NCBI GenBank assembly: GCA_034472185.1
Contig: JARBAK010000001.1
Coordinates: forward strand, 620,001 to 684,000
Origin: JARBAK01 sp034472185
GTDB lineage: Bacteria > Pseudomonadota > Alphaproteobacteria > Rickettsiales > Midichloriaceae
DNA: 64,000 nt
Direction of reading: 5' to 3'
Positions within the stretch are counted from its first letter, which is position 1, and each line of letters starts with the position of its first letter. Both the position numbers and the translations under genes were made by a program. Shown piece after piece: positions 8,262 to 16,731 of the stretch. The notes under the pieces were generated by a model. It ran no database searches, was not told where the DNA came from, and saw nothing but the letters and a program-made list of their open reading frames with translations.

Positions 8262-9650
8262 ATGGTGGTATTGGATGTAAATATGTTCAAGGTGATGAAA
8301 CCCATGCGTTTAGTGAGAGTAGCTGTTTTACTTGGGTTAAGTTTTTGTAGTAGCGTAGCTTTCTTATCCTATTCTGCATTTGCAGAAGGAAAGAGTGCTG
8401 TGACGTCTCTTTCTAAAGGAGATACAAAATTTAAAATAGGAGCAAAAATTGATTTGTATTTTGGAACTCTAAACCAAGAAGCAGCGATAGCAGATTTGAA
8501 CCTTGGCTCTAGTTCTGGGCTTGTTGCTGATTCTAAGCTCAAGTTATCTTTCGATCGTTTGGGATCTGATGAATTAAAATATGGAGCGTACGTGGAGCTG
8601 TATGCAAATCCTTCTAAGAGTGAATATGGAGCAGATTATCCTGCTAATAATATGTATGTATATGTTGAAGGAAAGCAGGGTAAATTAGTGCTAGGGACCG
8701 AAGATGGTGCTGAGCAAGCGTTGAAGGTAGGGCCGGTTAAATTGGCTAGGGCTACTGGTGGCATAGATGGTAAGTGGGGTGCGTGGGTGCGGCCAGGTTG
8801 CTATAAGAATGGTACTAATAATCCTGTGATAAGTACCAATGAGTTGTTTATTACTGGTCCATGGTTGCCTGGATATACTAGTTTTGGAAAACATGCGAAC
8901 AAAGTTACATACTATCCTAAGGAGTATAAAGGAATTAGAGTTGGTGTTTCTTATACGCCGATTTCTAATGTTTCTGGAACTGTATGGAGTGTACTAAATG
9001 GCAAAAATCAAAGATATAGAGACGTCTTAACTGGGGCTTTAAGCTATGGTGGGGGTGTGTCTGATGGGTTTAATTGGGCTACTTCTTTTACTGGACAAGT
9101 TGGAAGTTCTTCCAACGTCATATATGCTACTACTAATAGTGGTACTACTACTTCTACTGGCGTGACAAGAGAGCCGCTGCGTGCATATGAGATTGGTGGA
9201 AAAGTAGGATATAAAAATGTTGCTTTTGCGGCATCGTACGGCGATCAAGGGAAGTCTGGTACTTTAAGAAGTAGTAATAATCCTTCTGTTGTTTCAACTA
9301 CCAATCTGATCCCTGATGGAATGAAGAGGGATGGGCATTATGTTACACTTGGTACGTCCTATGTATTTGGAAAGTGTGGTGCAAGTCTTAATTACTTGAA
9401 TGGTAAAAGAGCTGGTGGAGTAGTTAAGGACAGTAGTGGAAGTTTCATTGGTTATGGCAGCAGTGCTAATAATGCATCAAAGGGAAAGGATAATTCATCA
9501 AAGCTCTTTGTAGTTGGGATTGACTATCAGTTAATACCTGGAGTATTACCTTACATAGAAGTGACAAGGTTTAGATTTAGTTCGCCAATATCAGACGTTC
9601 AAAGAAATAAGGGGACCTTGTTTTTAGCAGGAGCGAAGATAGAATTTTAA
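8262..9650 (+). CDS. Outer-membrane porin (Gram-negative porin type)
   Basis: The 462-aa product looks like a general trimeric-type beta-barrel porin. It has a signal peptide with cleavage after SAFA (about residue 41), then alternating amphipathic strands such as FKIGAKIDLYFGTL, LKYGAYVELYA, NMYVYVEG and GKLVLGTEDGAE. It ends in LAGAKIEF, with the terminal phenylalanine recognised by the BAM machinery. The segment KLVLGTEDGAEQ resembles the post-strand motif of neisserial/rickettsial porin families. AGGGTG five bases before ATG 8262 is the ribosome site; Met at residues 8 or 12 would also leave a signal peptide. A DUF3576 lipoprotein follows after 12 bases, so the two are probably co-transcribed. 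Pore selectivity cannot be inferred. Confidence 0.85.
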   Translation: MVVLDVNMFKVMKPMRLVRVAVLLGLSFCSSVAFLSYSAFAEGKSAVTSLSKGDTKFKIGAKIDLYFGTLNQEAAIADLNLGSSSGLVADSKLKLSFDRLGSDELKYGAYVELYANPSKSEYGADYPANNMYVYVEGKQGKLVLGTEDGAEQALKVGPVKLARATGGIDGKWGAWVRPGCYKNGTNNPVISTNELFITGPWLPGYTSFGKHANKVTYYPKEYKGIRVGVSYTPISNVSGTVWSVLNGKNQRYRDVLTGALSYGGGVSDGFNWATSFTGQVGSSSNVIYATTNSGTTTSTGVTREPLRAYEIGGKVGYKNVAFAASYGDQGKSGTLRSSNNPSVVSTTNLIPDGMKRDGHYVTLGTSYVFGKCGASLNYLNGKRAGGVVKDSSGSFIGYGSSANNASKGKDNSSKLFVVGIDYQLIPGVLPYIEVTRFRFSSPISDVQRNKGTLFLAGAKIEF

Positions 9651-9662
9651 AGGAGAAAGGCG

Positions 9663-10289
9663 GTGAACCTCTATATGATAAGTAAAGTGGAGAAGGGATG
9701 TGTGACGAGATACTGGAGTTTAATTAGTGTGTTTGTTATAGCATATGCCTGCTCCTTCTCTTTGTGCGGTTGTCAGAAAATAACGAGTAATAGCAAAGAG
9801 TTTGTAAATGCTGATGGCTTTCCTAAGACTGAAGAAGAGATTCAGAGTGAGCGTATAGGTAAGTTGTTTGGTAAAAATATAGTATTGTGGAGTAGTAAAT
9901 CGGATGATAATTTCCTTTCCTCTCTCGCATCTAAGAAGGATGTAAGCAATACAACTGAGAAAGATAAAGGTGTGAGGCGTTATTTATGGCCCGCTGTATT
10001 GCGTGCATTGGTATCTATGCCGCTTGCTGTTGTTGACCACAAAGGAGGTGTTGTGACGACGGATTGGTGCTTTATTGGGGGCAATAATAGTAGTCAGCGT
10101 TATAAATTTAATGTGCTTATTGGCACCGCTGAATCTCAAGAGATGCTTTTTGTTAATGTTTTTAAAGAAGAATTAGTAAAGGGGGGTTGGGTTCCAGTTC
10201 AGCCGTCTTCTGCTACTAGAAAGCTTAGCGAGGAGTTAAAGACCAGAATATTTAAAAATGTTGAAGAGATTAGGACAGCTGAAGGGTGA
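9663..10289 (+). CDS. DUF3576-type lipoprotein
   Basis: The 208-aa product begins with a hydrophobic signal and a lipobox-like LCGC with Cys37 as the likely lipidated residue. The body carries the pattern of the alphaproteobacterial DUF3576 family: LWPAVLRALVSMPLAVVD, GGVVTTDWC and YKFNVLI, followed by a beta-rich segment with LFVNVFKEE. The function of the family is not known; it is thought to be periplasmic and membrane-anchored. The start is GTG 9663 with AAGGAG upstream. It is 12 bases after the porin, in an apparent two-gene unit, which suggests an outer-membrane role. A degraded copy of part of its 3' end lies downstream of its stop codon. Confidence 0.8.
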   Translation: MNLYMISKVEKGCVTRYWSLISVFVIAYACSFSLCGCQKITSNSKEFVNADGFPKTEEEIQSERIGKLFGKNIVLWSSKSDDNFLSSLASKKDVSNTTEKDKGVRRYLWPAVLRALVSMPLAVVDHKGGVVTTDWCFIGGNNSSQRYKFNVLIGTAESQEMLFVNVFKEELVKGGWVPVQPSSATRKLSEELKTRIFKNVEEIRTAEG

Positions 10290-10340
10290 TACGTTATTGA
10301 GGGTCCGCGTTTTTTCCTGGGTTTCAGTACTTTCTGTGAT

Positions 10341-10360
10341 CTAGAGAGCTTAGCGAGGAG
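10341..10360 (+). repeat. Degenerate duplicate of the lipoprotein gene 3' end
   Basis: The 20-mer at 10341-10360 matches 10216-10235, inside the DUF3576 gene, at 19 of 20 positions (CTAGA-A/G-AGCTTAGCGAGGAG), 125 bases apart. Weaker likeness extends on both sides (TTCTG before; AAGAC and TTTAA after). The noncoding stretch 10290-10527 therefore seems to contain a decayed partial tandem duplication of the gene's tail. Nothing else was recognised in it. Confidence 0.6.
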
Positions 10361-10527
10361 AGAGGCATTGAAGACAAAAGATTTAAGAGAAACGCTAAAT
10401 GTAGGGGTGCATTCATAAAGAGAGACTTTCTGCAGGTTAGGTTGTTGTGTAGATGGTGTTTTGAATGGGTTTTTCTTTCTTTGTTGCTAAAAATAATTGA
10501 GCAGTAATATATAACGAAGAGTGAAGT

Positions 10528-11508
10528 TCAGGGGAGCAGTGGATCGATGTTGCGTTCGTATCCTAGTGTGAGTAAGTCATGTAAATGTACTATGCCTATG
10601 GGCTTTTCCTCTTTTACTACTATTAGATGCGCAATTTTTTTATTGTGCATGAGCGCTACCGCGTAAGACGCTAGAACATCTTCAGCTATGCATATTGGGT
10701 TATGGGTCATTAAATCACTTGCGGTACTTTTATTGAAGTTGAGGCCTATTTTCCTTCTTAAGTCTCCGTCAGTGATTATACCTACTACATATCCTTTAGA
10801 GCTCATCACAATGGTGCAACCTAGCCTTTTGGTTGTCATGGTAATAATAGCGTTCATAGCGGTGGTATGCGCTTCAATTACAGGTAATGCATCGCCCTTA
10901 TGCATTATATCCTTCACTAATAGTAGTTTTAAACCTATTTGACCATTAGGATGATATAATCTGTAAAGGTCTTTGTTAAAATGTGTTCTTTCTTCTAATA
11001 CAACAGCTAGAGCGTCGCTGAGAGCTGCCATTTGTATAGTGGAAGTGGTGGGAATGCCTATCTTGGATGCTTCAGGAGAGCGAGGCAATACTATTGCTAA
11101 TGTACTAAGTTTATAAAGAGTGGAATGTTCTTCTCTTGTTATTCCTATTAAAGTTATATTGCGCTGCTGGCAATAATTTATTATTGTGGTGAGTTCGTTA
11201 TTATTACCAGAATTTGAGAGCAAAATTACGATATCATTAACTGCGATGATACCTAAATCTCCATGTCCTGCCTCGCTAGGATGTAAGAAGCATGAAGCGA
11301 ACCCTAACGAAGACATCGTAGCGGCTAATTTTCTAGCTACGTGTCCACTCTTACCTATCCCCCCTACTATTATTTTGCCATTTGCTGAGAGTATTTTTTC
11401 AACGAGTTCGTGAAACGCGCTTCCTATTGAGTGTAACAAAGCGGTCAGACCTTCGATTTCCACTTTTATTGCATTTTTAGCTACTTGAATATTTTGCTCA
11501 AGTGTCAT
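10528..11508 (-). CDS. kdsD: Arabinose-5-phosphate isomerase (KdsD/KpsF family)
   Basis: KdsD interconverts ribulose-5-phosphate and arabinose-5-phosphate, the first step towards Kdo. The 326-aa product has an N-terminal SIS sugar-isomerase domain (GGIGKSGHVARKLAATMSS, then HPSEAGHGDLG and LLSNSG, which line the sugar-phosphate site) and two C-terminal CBS repeats (from about residue 200 to the end, including GIITDGDLRRKIG). ATG 11508 is chosen because it follows the glyA stop directly and matches where the family begins; an upstream in-frame ATG at 11589 would overlap glyA by 79 bases. No strong Shine-Dalgarno is seen, so coupling to glyA translation is likely. It supplies precursor for WaaA. 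Confidence 0.92.
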   Translation of the reverse strand: MTLEQNIQVAKNAIKVEIEGLTALLHSIGSAFHELVEKILSANGKIIVGGIGKSGHVARKLAATMSSLGFASCFLHPSEAGHGDLGIIAVNDIVILLSNSGNNNELTTIINYCQQRNITLIGITREEHSTLYKLSTLAIVLPRSPEASKIGIPTTSTIQMAALSDALAVVLEERTHFNKDLYRLYHPNGQIGLKLLLVKDIMHKGDALPVIEAHTTAMNAIITMTTKRLGCTIVMSSKGYVVGIITDGDLRRKIGLNFNKSTASDLMTHNPICIAEDVLASYAVALMHNKKIAHLIVVKEEKPIGIVHLHDLLTLGYERNIDPLLP

Positions 11509-11510
11509 AT

Positions 11511-12812
11511 TCAATAAACGGGAAAATTTGCGCATAAAGTTTGCACGCGCTGTTGTGTTTTGGTATATAAGTCTGAATTTTTCTTCCAAAACTCTGATGA
11601 CATCTCTTTTTCACCATATTGTTTTTGCTGCATGTCATCTAGTATATCCGCGATCATGTGAGAGATAACGGTAAACTCCTGCGTTCCGAAACCCCTACTA
11701 GTGCCACTAGGCGTGCCTAAGCGTATACCTGAAGTGATACTAGGTTTTGTTATATCAAACGGGATAGCGTTTTTATTACATATTAACCCAATCTCTGCGA
11801 GTACACTACTTACTATATTTCCTTTTAGATTATTAGGTCGTAAATCTACGATTAATAAGTGGGTATCTGTACCTCCCGTGAGGATTGTATATCCTCTTTC
11901 TATGAGGATAGAAGACATTAGCTGAGCATTAGCTACAACATTCTTCATATATTGTGTATAATTAGGTGTCATTGCTTCTTTTAATGCTACAGCTTTAGCG
12001 GCGATTACGTGCATAAGTGGTCCTCCTTGCATCCCTGGGAAGAGTGCGGAGCCTACTGCTTTTGCTATATCGGGGTCGTTCATTAAAATCATACCACCTC
12101 GCGGTCCGCGTAAAGTTTTATGAGTCGTAGTTGTAACAACATCGGCATATTTGAGGGGATTATCATAAATATTTGCTGCTACAAGGCCTGCGAAATGTGC
12201 CATATCTACCAGCAGATATGCTCCAACTTCGGTAGCAATATTTTTAAATTGCGCAAAATCTATATATCTTGGATATGCGGAACATCCGGCGATAATCAAT
12301 TTGGGTTTATGCTTATGGGCTAAAGATCTTACTTCTTCGTAATCTATCAGCCCATTTTCACGCTGTACTTTGTAGTTAATCGCATTAAACCATTTGCCAG
12401 ACTGATTTACCTTACTGCCATGTGTTAGGTGCCCCCCACAGTCTAATGATAAGCCGAGTATTACATCATTTGGTTTCAGCAGGGCAAAGTAAACTGCTTG
12501 GTTTGCTTGTGAGCCAGAATGAGGTTGGACATTAGCAAAATTGCAAGAGAATAACTTTTTAGCCCTGTCAATAGCAAGTGATTCCACAATATCTACGTAA
12601 TGACACCCATCGTAATAGCGATGTCCTGGATATCCTTCTGCGTATTTATTTGTAAAAAGAGTGCCCTGCGCTTCTAAAACGGCACTACTAGCTATATTCT
12701 CTGATGCTATCAAGCTTATGGTAGTGCGCTGTCTATTTAATTCACCCTCTACAGCGTGCCATATTTCTGAATCAGATTTGGATAATAAACAGCTAAAAAA
12801 TTCTGATGCCAT
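11511..12812 (-). CDS. glyA: Serine hydroxymethyltransferase
   Basis: GlyA is a PLP enzyme converting serine and tetrahydrofolate to glycine and methylene-tetrahydrofolate. The 433-aa product shows the expected motifs: IALIASEN-like ISLIASENIAS near residue 33, YAEGYPGHRYYDGC near 57, PHSGSQANQAVY near 97, DMAHFAGLV, and the PLP lysine in TTTTHKTLRGPRGG. The C-terminal GIRLGTPSGTSRG loop is complete. Length is typical. It lies 26 bases downstream of tRNA-Leu and directly upstream of kdsD, all on the minus strand, so the three may share one transcript. Confidence 0.97.
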   Translation of the reverse strand: MASEFFSCLLSKSDSEIWHAVEGELNRQRTTISLIASENIASSAVLEAQGTLFTNKYAEGYPGHRYYDGCHYVDIVESLAIDRAKKLFSCNFANVQPHSGSQANQAVYFALLKPNDVILGLSLDCGGHLTHGSKVNQSGKWFNAINYKVQRENGLIDYEEVRSLAHKHKPKLIIAGCSAYPRYIDFAQFKNIATEVGAYLLVDMAHFAGLVAANIYDNPLKYADVVTTTTHKTLRGPRGGMILMNDPDIAKAVGSALFPGMQGGPLMHVIAAKAVALKEAMTPNYTQYMKNVVANAQLMSSILIERGYTILTGGTDTHLLIVDLRPNNLKGNIVSSVLAEIGLICNKNAIPFDITKPSITSGIRLGTPSGTSRGFGTQEFTVISHMIADILDDMQQKQYGEKEMSSEFWKKNSDLYTKTQQRVQTLCANFPVY

Positions 12813-12838
12813 CTAATAACTACATTAATAATTTATTA

Positions 12839-12924
12839 TGGTGCCCACAGCCAGACTCGAACTGGCAAGGGAATACTCCCCACGGATTTTAAGTCCGTTA
12901 TGTCTACCATTCCATCATGCGGGC
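12839..12924 (-). tRNA. trnL: tRNA-Leu (anticodon TAA)
   Basis: The minus strand folds as a class II tRNA: acceptor GCCCGCA with TGTGGGC (one G-U pair), anticodon stem-loop ACGGACTTAAAATCCGT with anticodon UAA, a long variable arm GGGGAGTATTCCC, and T arm GCCAGTTCGAGTCTGGC. The discriminator is A, and CCA is encoded at 12841-12839. It is immediately upstream of glyA. Confidence 0.95.
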
Positions 12925-13049
12925 CAATTATTAAATATTTAATTACTTTGCAGTATGCTAGAGTAATTGACTTTAGTTTTCAACAACTTCGTTGTGGTCT
13001 ATAGTATTACACGCCTTTTGTTATTAGCGTTTAATTAGAGATACAATCT

Positions 13050-13661
13050 ATGATTGGGAAATTGCGTGGTATTTTAGAAACAGTAACTACAGATTACCTA
13101 TTAATCGATGTGGGAGGGATATGCTATATCGTGTATTGCTCTAGTGTAGTATTAAGTAAATTAAAACAGGGCGACGAAGTCGCTCTTTTCATTGAAATGT
13201 CCGTGAAAGAACAGGCTATAGTATTATATGGGTTTTTAACTATATCTGAGAAGGAGTGTTTTCAGCTCTTGGTATCTGTTCAAGGGATCGGAGGGAGGCT
13301 TGCACTTTCCATCTTAGGTGCTCTAACTCCGCATCTGATGATTAGCGCAATTCAGCAAAAAAATTGTAGTGTTTTTGAAGCGATTGCTGGTATAGGAAAG
13401 AAAATGGCCGCCAGAATTATTGGTGAACTTTCTTCTAAGAAACAAATTGCGCAGTGGCTTGTAGGTGAGGCAGTAAGTGCTCAGCAGCATAGTATAGCTG
13501 TTGAGCAAAATACAAAGATTCAGGATTCTATATCTGCTTTAGTAAATCTGGGATTCAATAAACCCCGTGTCATTGCTGTGGTAGAAAGCTTGATTGTTGC
13601 AGCACCAGATACGTTGCTAGAAGATTTAATTAAAAAATCACTTGCCATCTTAATGCATTAA
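13050..13661 (+). CDS. ruvA: Holliday junction branch migration protein RuvA
   Basis: RuvA binds four-way junctions as a tetramer and loads the RuvB motor. The 203-aa product has the N-terminal OB domain (MIGKLRGILE, then YCSSVVLSKL), domain II with two helix-hairpin-helix motifs (VQGIGGRLALSILG and IAGIGKKMAARIIGEL, near residues 75-120), and a C-terminal RuvB-binding domain (ISALVNLGFNKPRV). Length and start are typical. ruvB, usually next to it, is not here; a DMT transporter follows instead. Confidence 0.96.
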   Translation: MIGKLRGILETVTTDYLLIDVGGICYIVYCSSVVLSKLKQGDEVALFIEMSVKEQAIVLYGFLTISEKECFQLLVSVQGIGGRLALSILGALTPHLMISAIQQKNCSVFEAIAGIGKKMAARIIGELSSKKQIAQWLVGEAVSAQQHSIAVEQNTKIQDSISALVNLGFNKPRVIAVVESLIVAAPDTLLEDLIKKSLAILMH

Positions 13662-13791
13662 GCACGCTTCTAGCATAGATAACTTTGCTTTTGGAGGGCA
13701 TTTTTTTCAAAATATAGTATTTAATTTTAAATTGAGCGGTATTATCTGCTCTTCTTTAAGTTTTGATCTAATACATGGGAATGGTTTTAAT

Positions 13792-14679
13792 GTGAAAGCG
13801 AATATCAAGGGGATCGCGTGGTTTATAGCTAGTCTTATTGTGAGTGTGACTAATGATTTTATAAGTAAGCACCTTACTATTTCTGGGATGACAGCTATGC
13901 AAATAACATTTTGGAGGTTTTTTTTAGGTACCTTAATATTACTGATTCCCTTTTGTTGTTTCTCTAAAATTAGAAAAGAAACTTTAAGAGGGCTTAATAT
14001 TCAGGGTGTTATTATACATATTGCGCGAGGATTGTGTATATTCATAGCAATATACCTCTGGAATTTTGGTATTGGATTGGTGCCACTTGCCACAGTTACT
14101 ACTATTGGGTTCGTTACTCCAATTTTTGCACTTATTTTAGCTCCATTGTTCTTAAAAGAGAGAGTATCTTTACGCATGTTTGTTTTGACGGTGGCTGGAT
14201 TTATTGGAGTAATATTTATATTAGGGCCTTATCAAGCTCTTTATTTTCAGCCTTCATTGCTGATTTTTGTCTTCGCTACTTTGTTGTTTGCTATGCTTGA
14301 TGTAGTCAATAAAAAACTTGTTATGCGTGGAGAGAACAATTTTCGAATGATTATTGGATCTACATTGGTAGGAGCGCTATGTGCCGTGTATCCAGGAGCG
14401 TATTTGCCTAATATCTATGAATTCTTAGCACTCATAGAGTTAGGAGTTGGCTGTAATGCAGTATTGTATTGTTTACTTAAATCTTTTTCTTATTTACCTC
14501 TTATTTCACTTGCTCCGTTGCGTTATATCGAATTGCTGCTTTCTATCACTTTGGGCTATTTTGTATTTGAGGAAGTTTTACAAATGCATTGGTATATTGG
14601 TTCTCTAATTATTGTTGTAAGTTCGTTTTGTGTAATTAAAGAAAATGCGGTAATTGATGCTAAATTTGAAGAAGCATAA
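13792..14679 (+). CDS. DMT-superfamily (EamA-type) transporter
   Basis: The product from GTG 13792 has 295 residues and about ten membrane helices in two EamA repeats (first with MQITFWRFFLGTLILL, second around LVYC-like NAVLYCLLKSFSYLPLISLAPLRY). The pattern VSVTNDFISKHL in helix 1 and LAPLRYIELL in helix 9 resembles rickettsial S-adenosylmethionine/metabolite carriers, but the substrate cannot be assigned. GTG 13792 matches the usual family start (VKANIKGIAW); the frame stays open upstream to a TTG at 13732, which has no supporting ribosome site. Its 3' end overlaps waaA by 23 bases, implying translational coupling. Confidence 0.85.
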   Translation: MKANIKGIAWFIASLIVSVTNDFISKHLTISGMTAMQITFWRFFLGTLILLIPFCCFSKIRKETLRGLNIQGVIIHIARGLCIFIAIYLWNFGIGLVPLATVTTIGFVTPIFALILAPLFLKERVSLRMFVLTVAGFIGVIFILGPYQALYFQPSLLIFVFATLLFAMLDVVNKKLVMRGENNFRMIIGSTLVGALCAVYPGAYLPNIYEFLALIELGVGCNAVLYCLLKSFSYLPLISLAPLRYIELLLSITLGYFVFEEVLQMHWYIGSLIIVVSSFCVIKENAVIDAKFEEA

Positions 14680-15973
14680 TCCTCCTCTTATACTGAGGGT
14701 ATATGGGTTTATTTCTGCAATTATAGAGCCATTGTGCTGCTTAGTAATAGGTGGTGGTGCGCTTTGTTTTCGCGGACGAAAATCTAAACGTTGTAGGAAT
14801 TTACTCGCCCTAACAAAGGCAGAACGGCCTGCAGGTACTTTGTTTTGGTTTCATGCTGAGAGTGTAGGAGAAGTAAATTCTATTTTACCTCTTATTGGCC
14901 TTTTAAAAAATACAACACAGGATGCATATTTTTTAGTTACTGTTTCGACAAAACTTGCAATGGCGGTTCTAAATAAAGCTAATTTACCGTATATAATATT
15001 GCAGTATTGCCCTCTGGATGTTCCTTTTGTAGTGGCACGATTTTTGGCATATTGGAAACCTAATATCGCATGTTTTGTAGATTCTGCTATTTTGCCGAAT
15101 ATAATATTGCAGATAAGAAAATATTGTAGATTAATTTTATTGAATGGGAGGTTATCAGATAGAACGTTTAGGCGCTGGAAGTGTTTTAGAGTTGTATTGA
15201 GGTATTTATTATCACAATATTATCATGTTATTGCAGGTAGTGAGACAGATCAGCAAAGATTTGCAGAATTTTACCAAGACAATTTATCTCATATTGGCAA
15301 TCTTAAATATGTTAAAATGAGCATGTCTGATATTGAGGAAAATGCGTTAAAAATTTTGAGAGAAGAAGTAAAGGAGAGAAGTTTGTTTTTATGCGCTAGT
15401 CTTCATAAAGGCGAAGAACAAGTGGTAATTTCAATACACGCAGAGTTATCTAAGCGATATCCAAATTTATTAACTATAATTGTTCCACGTCATTTACCAT
15501 TTGGAAAAGAAATTGTAGACTATGCTCAAAGGTATAGATTGAATGCTGTCTTAAAATCGTGTGAAAAAAATATACCTGCGAACTGTGATATATATGTTGC
15601 TGATACAGCAGGAGAACTTAAAATATTTTACTCATTAACGAAATTTGCTTTTGTAGGAGGGTCTTTTGTTCCCCGAGGCGGTCATAATGTAATAGAACCA
15701 CTACAAGTAGGATGCATCCCAATTGTTGGGCAGTACACTGCTAATTTTACGGATATCGTTTCCCGAATGGAGCAAGCGTCTGTGCTGGTGGTGGCAAAAG
15801 GACAAGCTGAATTAGAAAATATTGTGGAGGGATTTTTAAAGGATACAAATACTATAAATAAATACAGAAGTAACCTATACAAGGTAATGCCTAACGGACA
15901 AGAAATACTTAACAAAACTGCAAGCTTAATTTCTGAAGCCTTGCTAGCAGCACCCTCTACTACTCCTAAGTAA
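14657..15973 (+). CDS. waaA: Kdo transferase WaaA (KdtA)
   Basis: WaaA transfers Kdo from CMP-Kdo to lipid IVA at the cytoplasmic face of the inner membrane. The 438-aa product has an N-terminal membrane anchor (residues 10-35) and a GT-B fold. The first domain has WFHAESVGEVNS, carrying the catalytic glutamate, and the second domain has FAFVGGSFVPRGGHNVIEP, the sugar-nucleotide site. The start is ATG 14657, inside the end of the transporter gene; TTG 14654 just before is less likely. It converges on adk with a 21-base gap. With lpxD, kdsD and lpxK it completes much of a Kdo-lipid A set in this window. Confidence 0.94.
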   Translation: MLNLKKHNPPLILRVYGFISAIIEPLCCLVIGGGALCFRGRKSKRCRNLLALTKAERPAGTLFWFHAESVGEVNSILPLIGLLKNTTQDAYFLVTVSTKLAMAVLNKANLPYIILQYCPLDVPFVVARFLAYWKPNIACFVDSAILPNIILQIRKYCRLILLNGRLSDRTFRRWKCFRVVLRYLLSQYYHVIAGSETDQQRFAEFYQDNLSHIGNLKYVKMSMSDIEENALKILREEVKERSLFLCASLHKGEEQVVISIHAELSKRYPNLLTIIVPRHLPFGKEIVDYAQRYRLNAVLKSCEKNIPANCDIYVADTAGELKIFYSLTKFAFVGGSFVPRGGHNVIEPLQVGCIPIVGQYTANFTDIVSRMEQASVLVVAKGQAELENIVEGFLKDTNTINKYRSNLYKVMPNGQEILNKTASLISEALLAAPSTTPK

Positions 15974-15994
15974 GTGAACAGGCAGATCAAGACC

Positions 15995-16693
15995 CTAATA
16001 CTGCTTTGCAATTATATCTAACTGTGCAGTAATTTCATGGAATACATCCTCGACTTTTTGGGCTCCATTGACTTCTATAAATTTATATTTGCTTTTGCAG
16101 CACTGTATTACTGGATTTGTCAATGTATGATAAGTATTTAGGCGTTCTTTCATAACCTCTGGAGTGTCATCCTCTCTTCGTATAAAATCTCTGCCTCCAC
16201 ATACATCACATACTCCCTCTTGTTTTGGGGGCAATAAATGTATATTATAAATGGTTCCGCATTGCTTGCATGTTATACGAGCGCTTATTCTTTCGTTTAA
16301 AATGTTATTATTTATAGTAATATATAGCACTGTTGGTGTAACGCCTAATTCTTGCATCATTTCTTCAAGTAATTCCGCTTGTTTTACCGTTCTTGGGAAT
16401 CCATCTAAAACGAATCCATTATCATATTCTGCTTGCTGCAACCTGTGTTTTACAACTTGGGATATGAAATCATCGTTCACTAACTTGCCTTTATCTATTA
16501 TAGCTGTAATACTCTTACTAAGAGAGGTAGGCGCTTCCTTGTTATCGATTACTAATTGCCGTAATACTGCGCCTGTAGACAAGGTGGGGATGAGGTATCT
16601 GTGGCTCAATAAAGCAGCCTGGGTACCCTTACCAACGCCTGGCAAACCCAATAAAATCAAGCCAATTTTTTGATCTGCAGACATACCACTCAT
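15995..16693 (-). CDS. adk: Adenylate kinase
   Basis: Adk catalyses ATP + AMP to 2 ADP. The 232-aa product has the P-loop GLPGVGKGTQAALL near residue 15, the AMP-binding segment (LSTGAVLRQLV), FVLDGFPRTVKQAE, and a long-type LID. The LID carries a zinc-type four-cysteine knuckle (CKQC...CDVC, near residues 140-165). RREDDTPEVMKERL follows. It lies 38 bases downstream of secY, as in the classic spc operon, but the ribosomal genes that normally follow adk (rpsM, rpsK, rpoA) are absent. Confidence 0.96.
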   Translation of the reverse strand: MSGMSADQKIGLILLGLPGVGKGTQAALLSHRYLIPTLSTGAVLRQLVIDNKEAPTSLSKSITAIIDKGKLVNDDFISQVVKHRLQQAEYDNGFVLDGFPRTVKQAELLEEMMQELGVTPTVLYITINNNILNERISARITCKQCGTIYNIHLLPPKQEGVCDVCGGRDFIRREDDTPEVMKERLNTYHTLTNPVIQCCKSKYKFIEVNGAQKVEDVFHEITAQLDIIAKQY

Positions 16694-16731
16694 TATATTT
16701 TAACAAAGATGATTTCCGAGCGTATACGATA

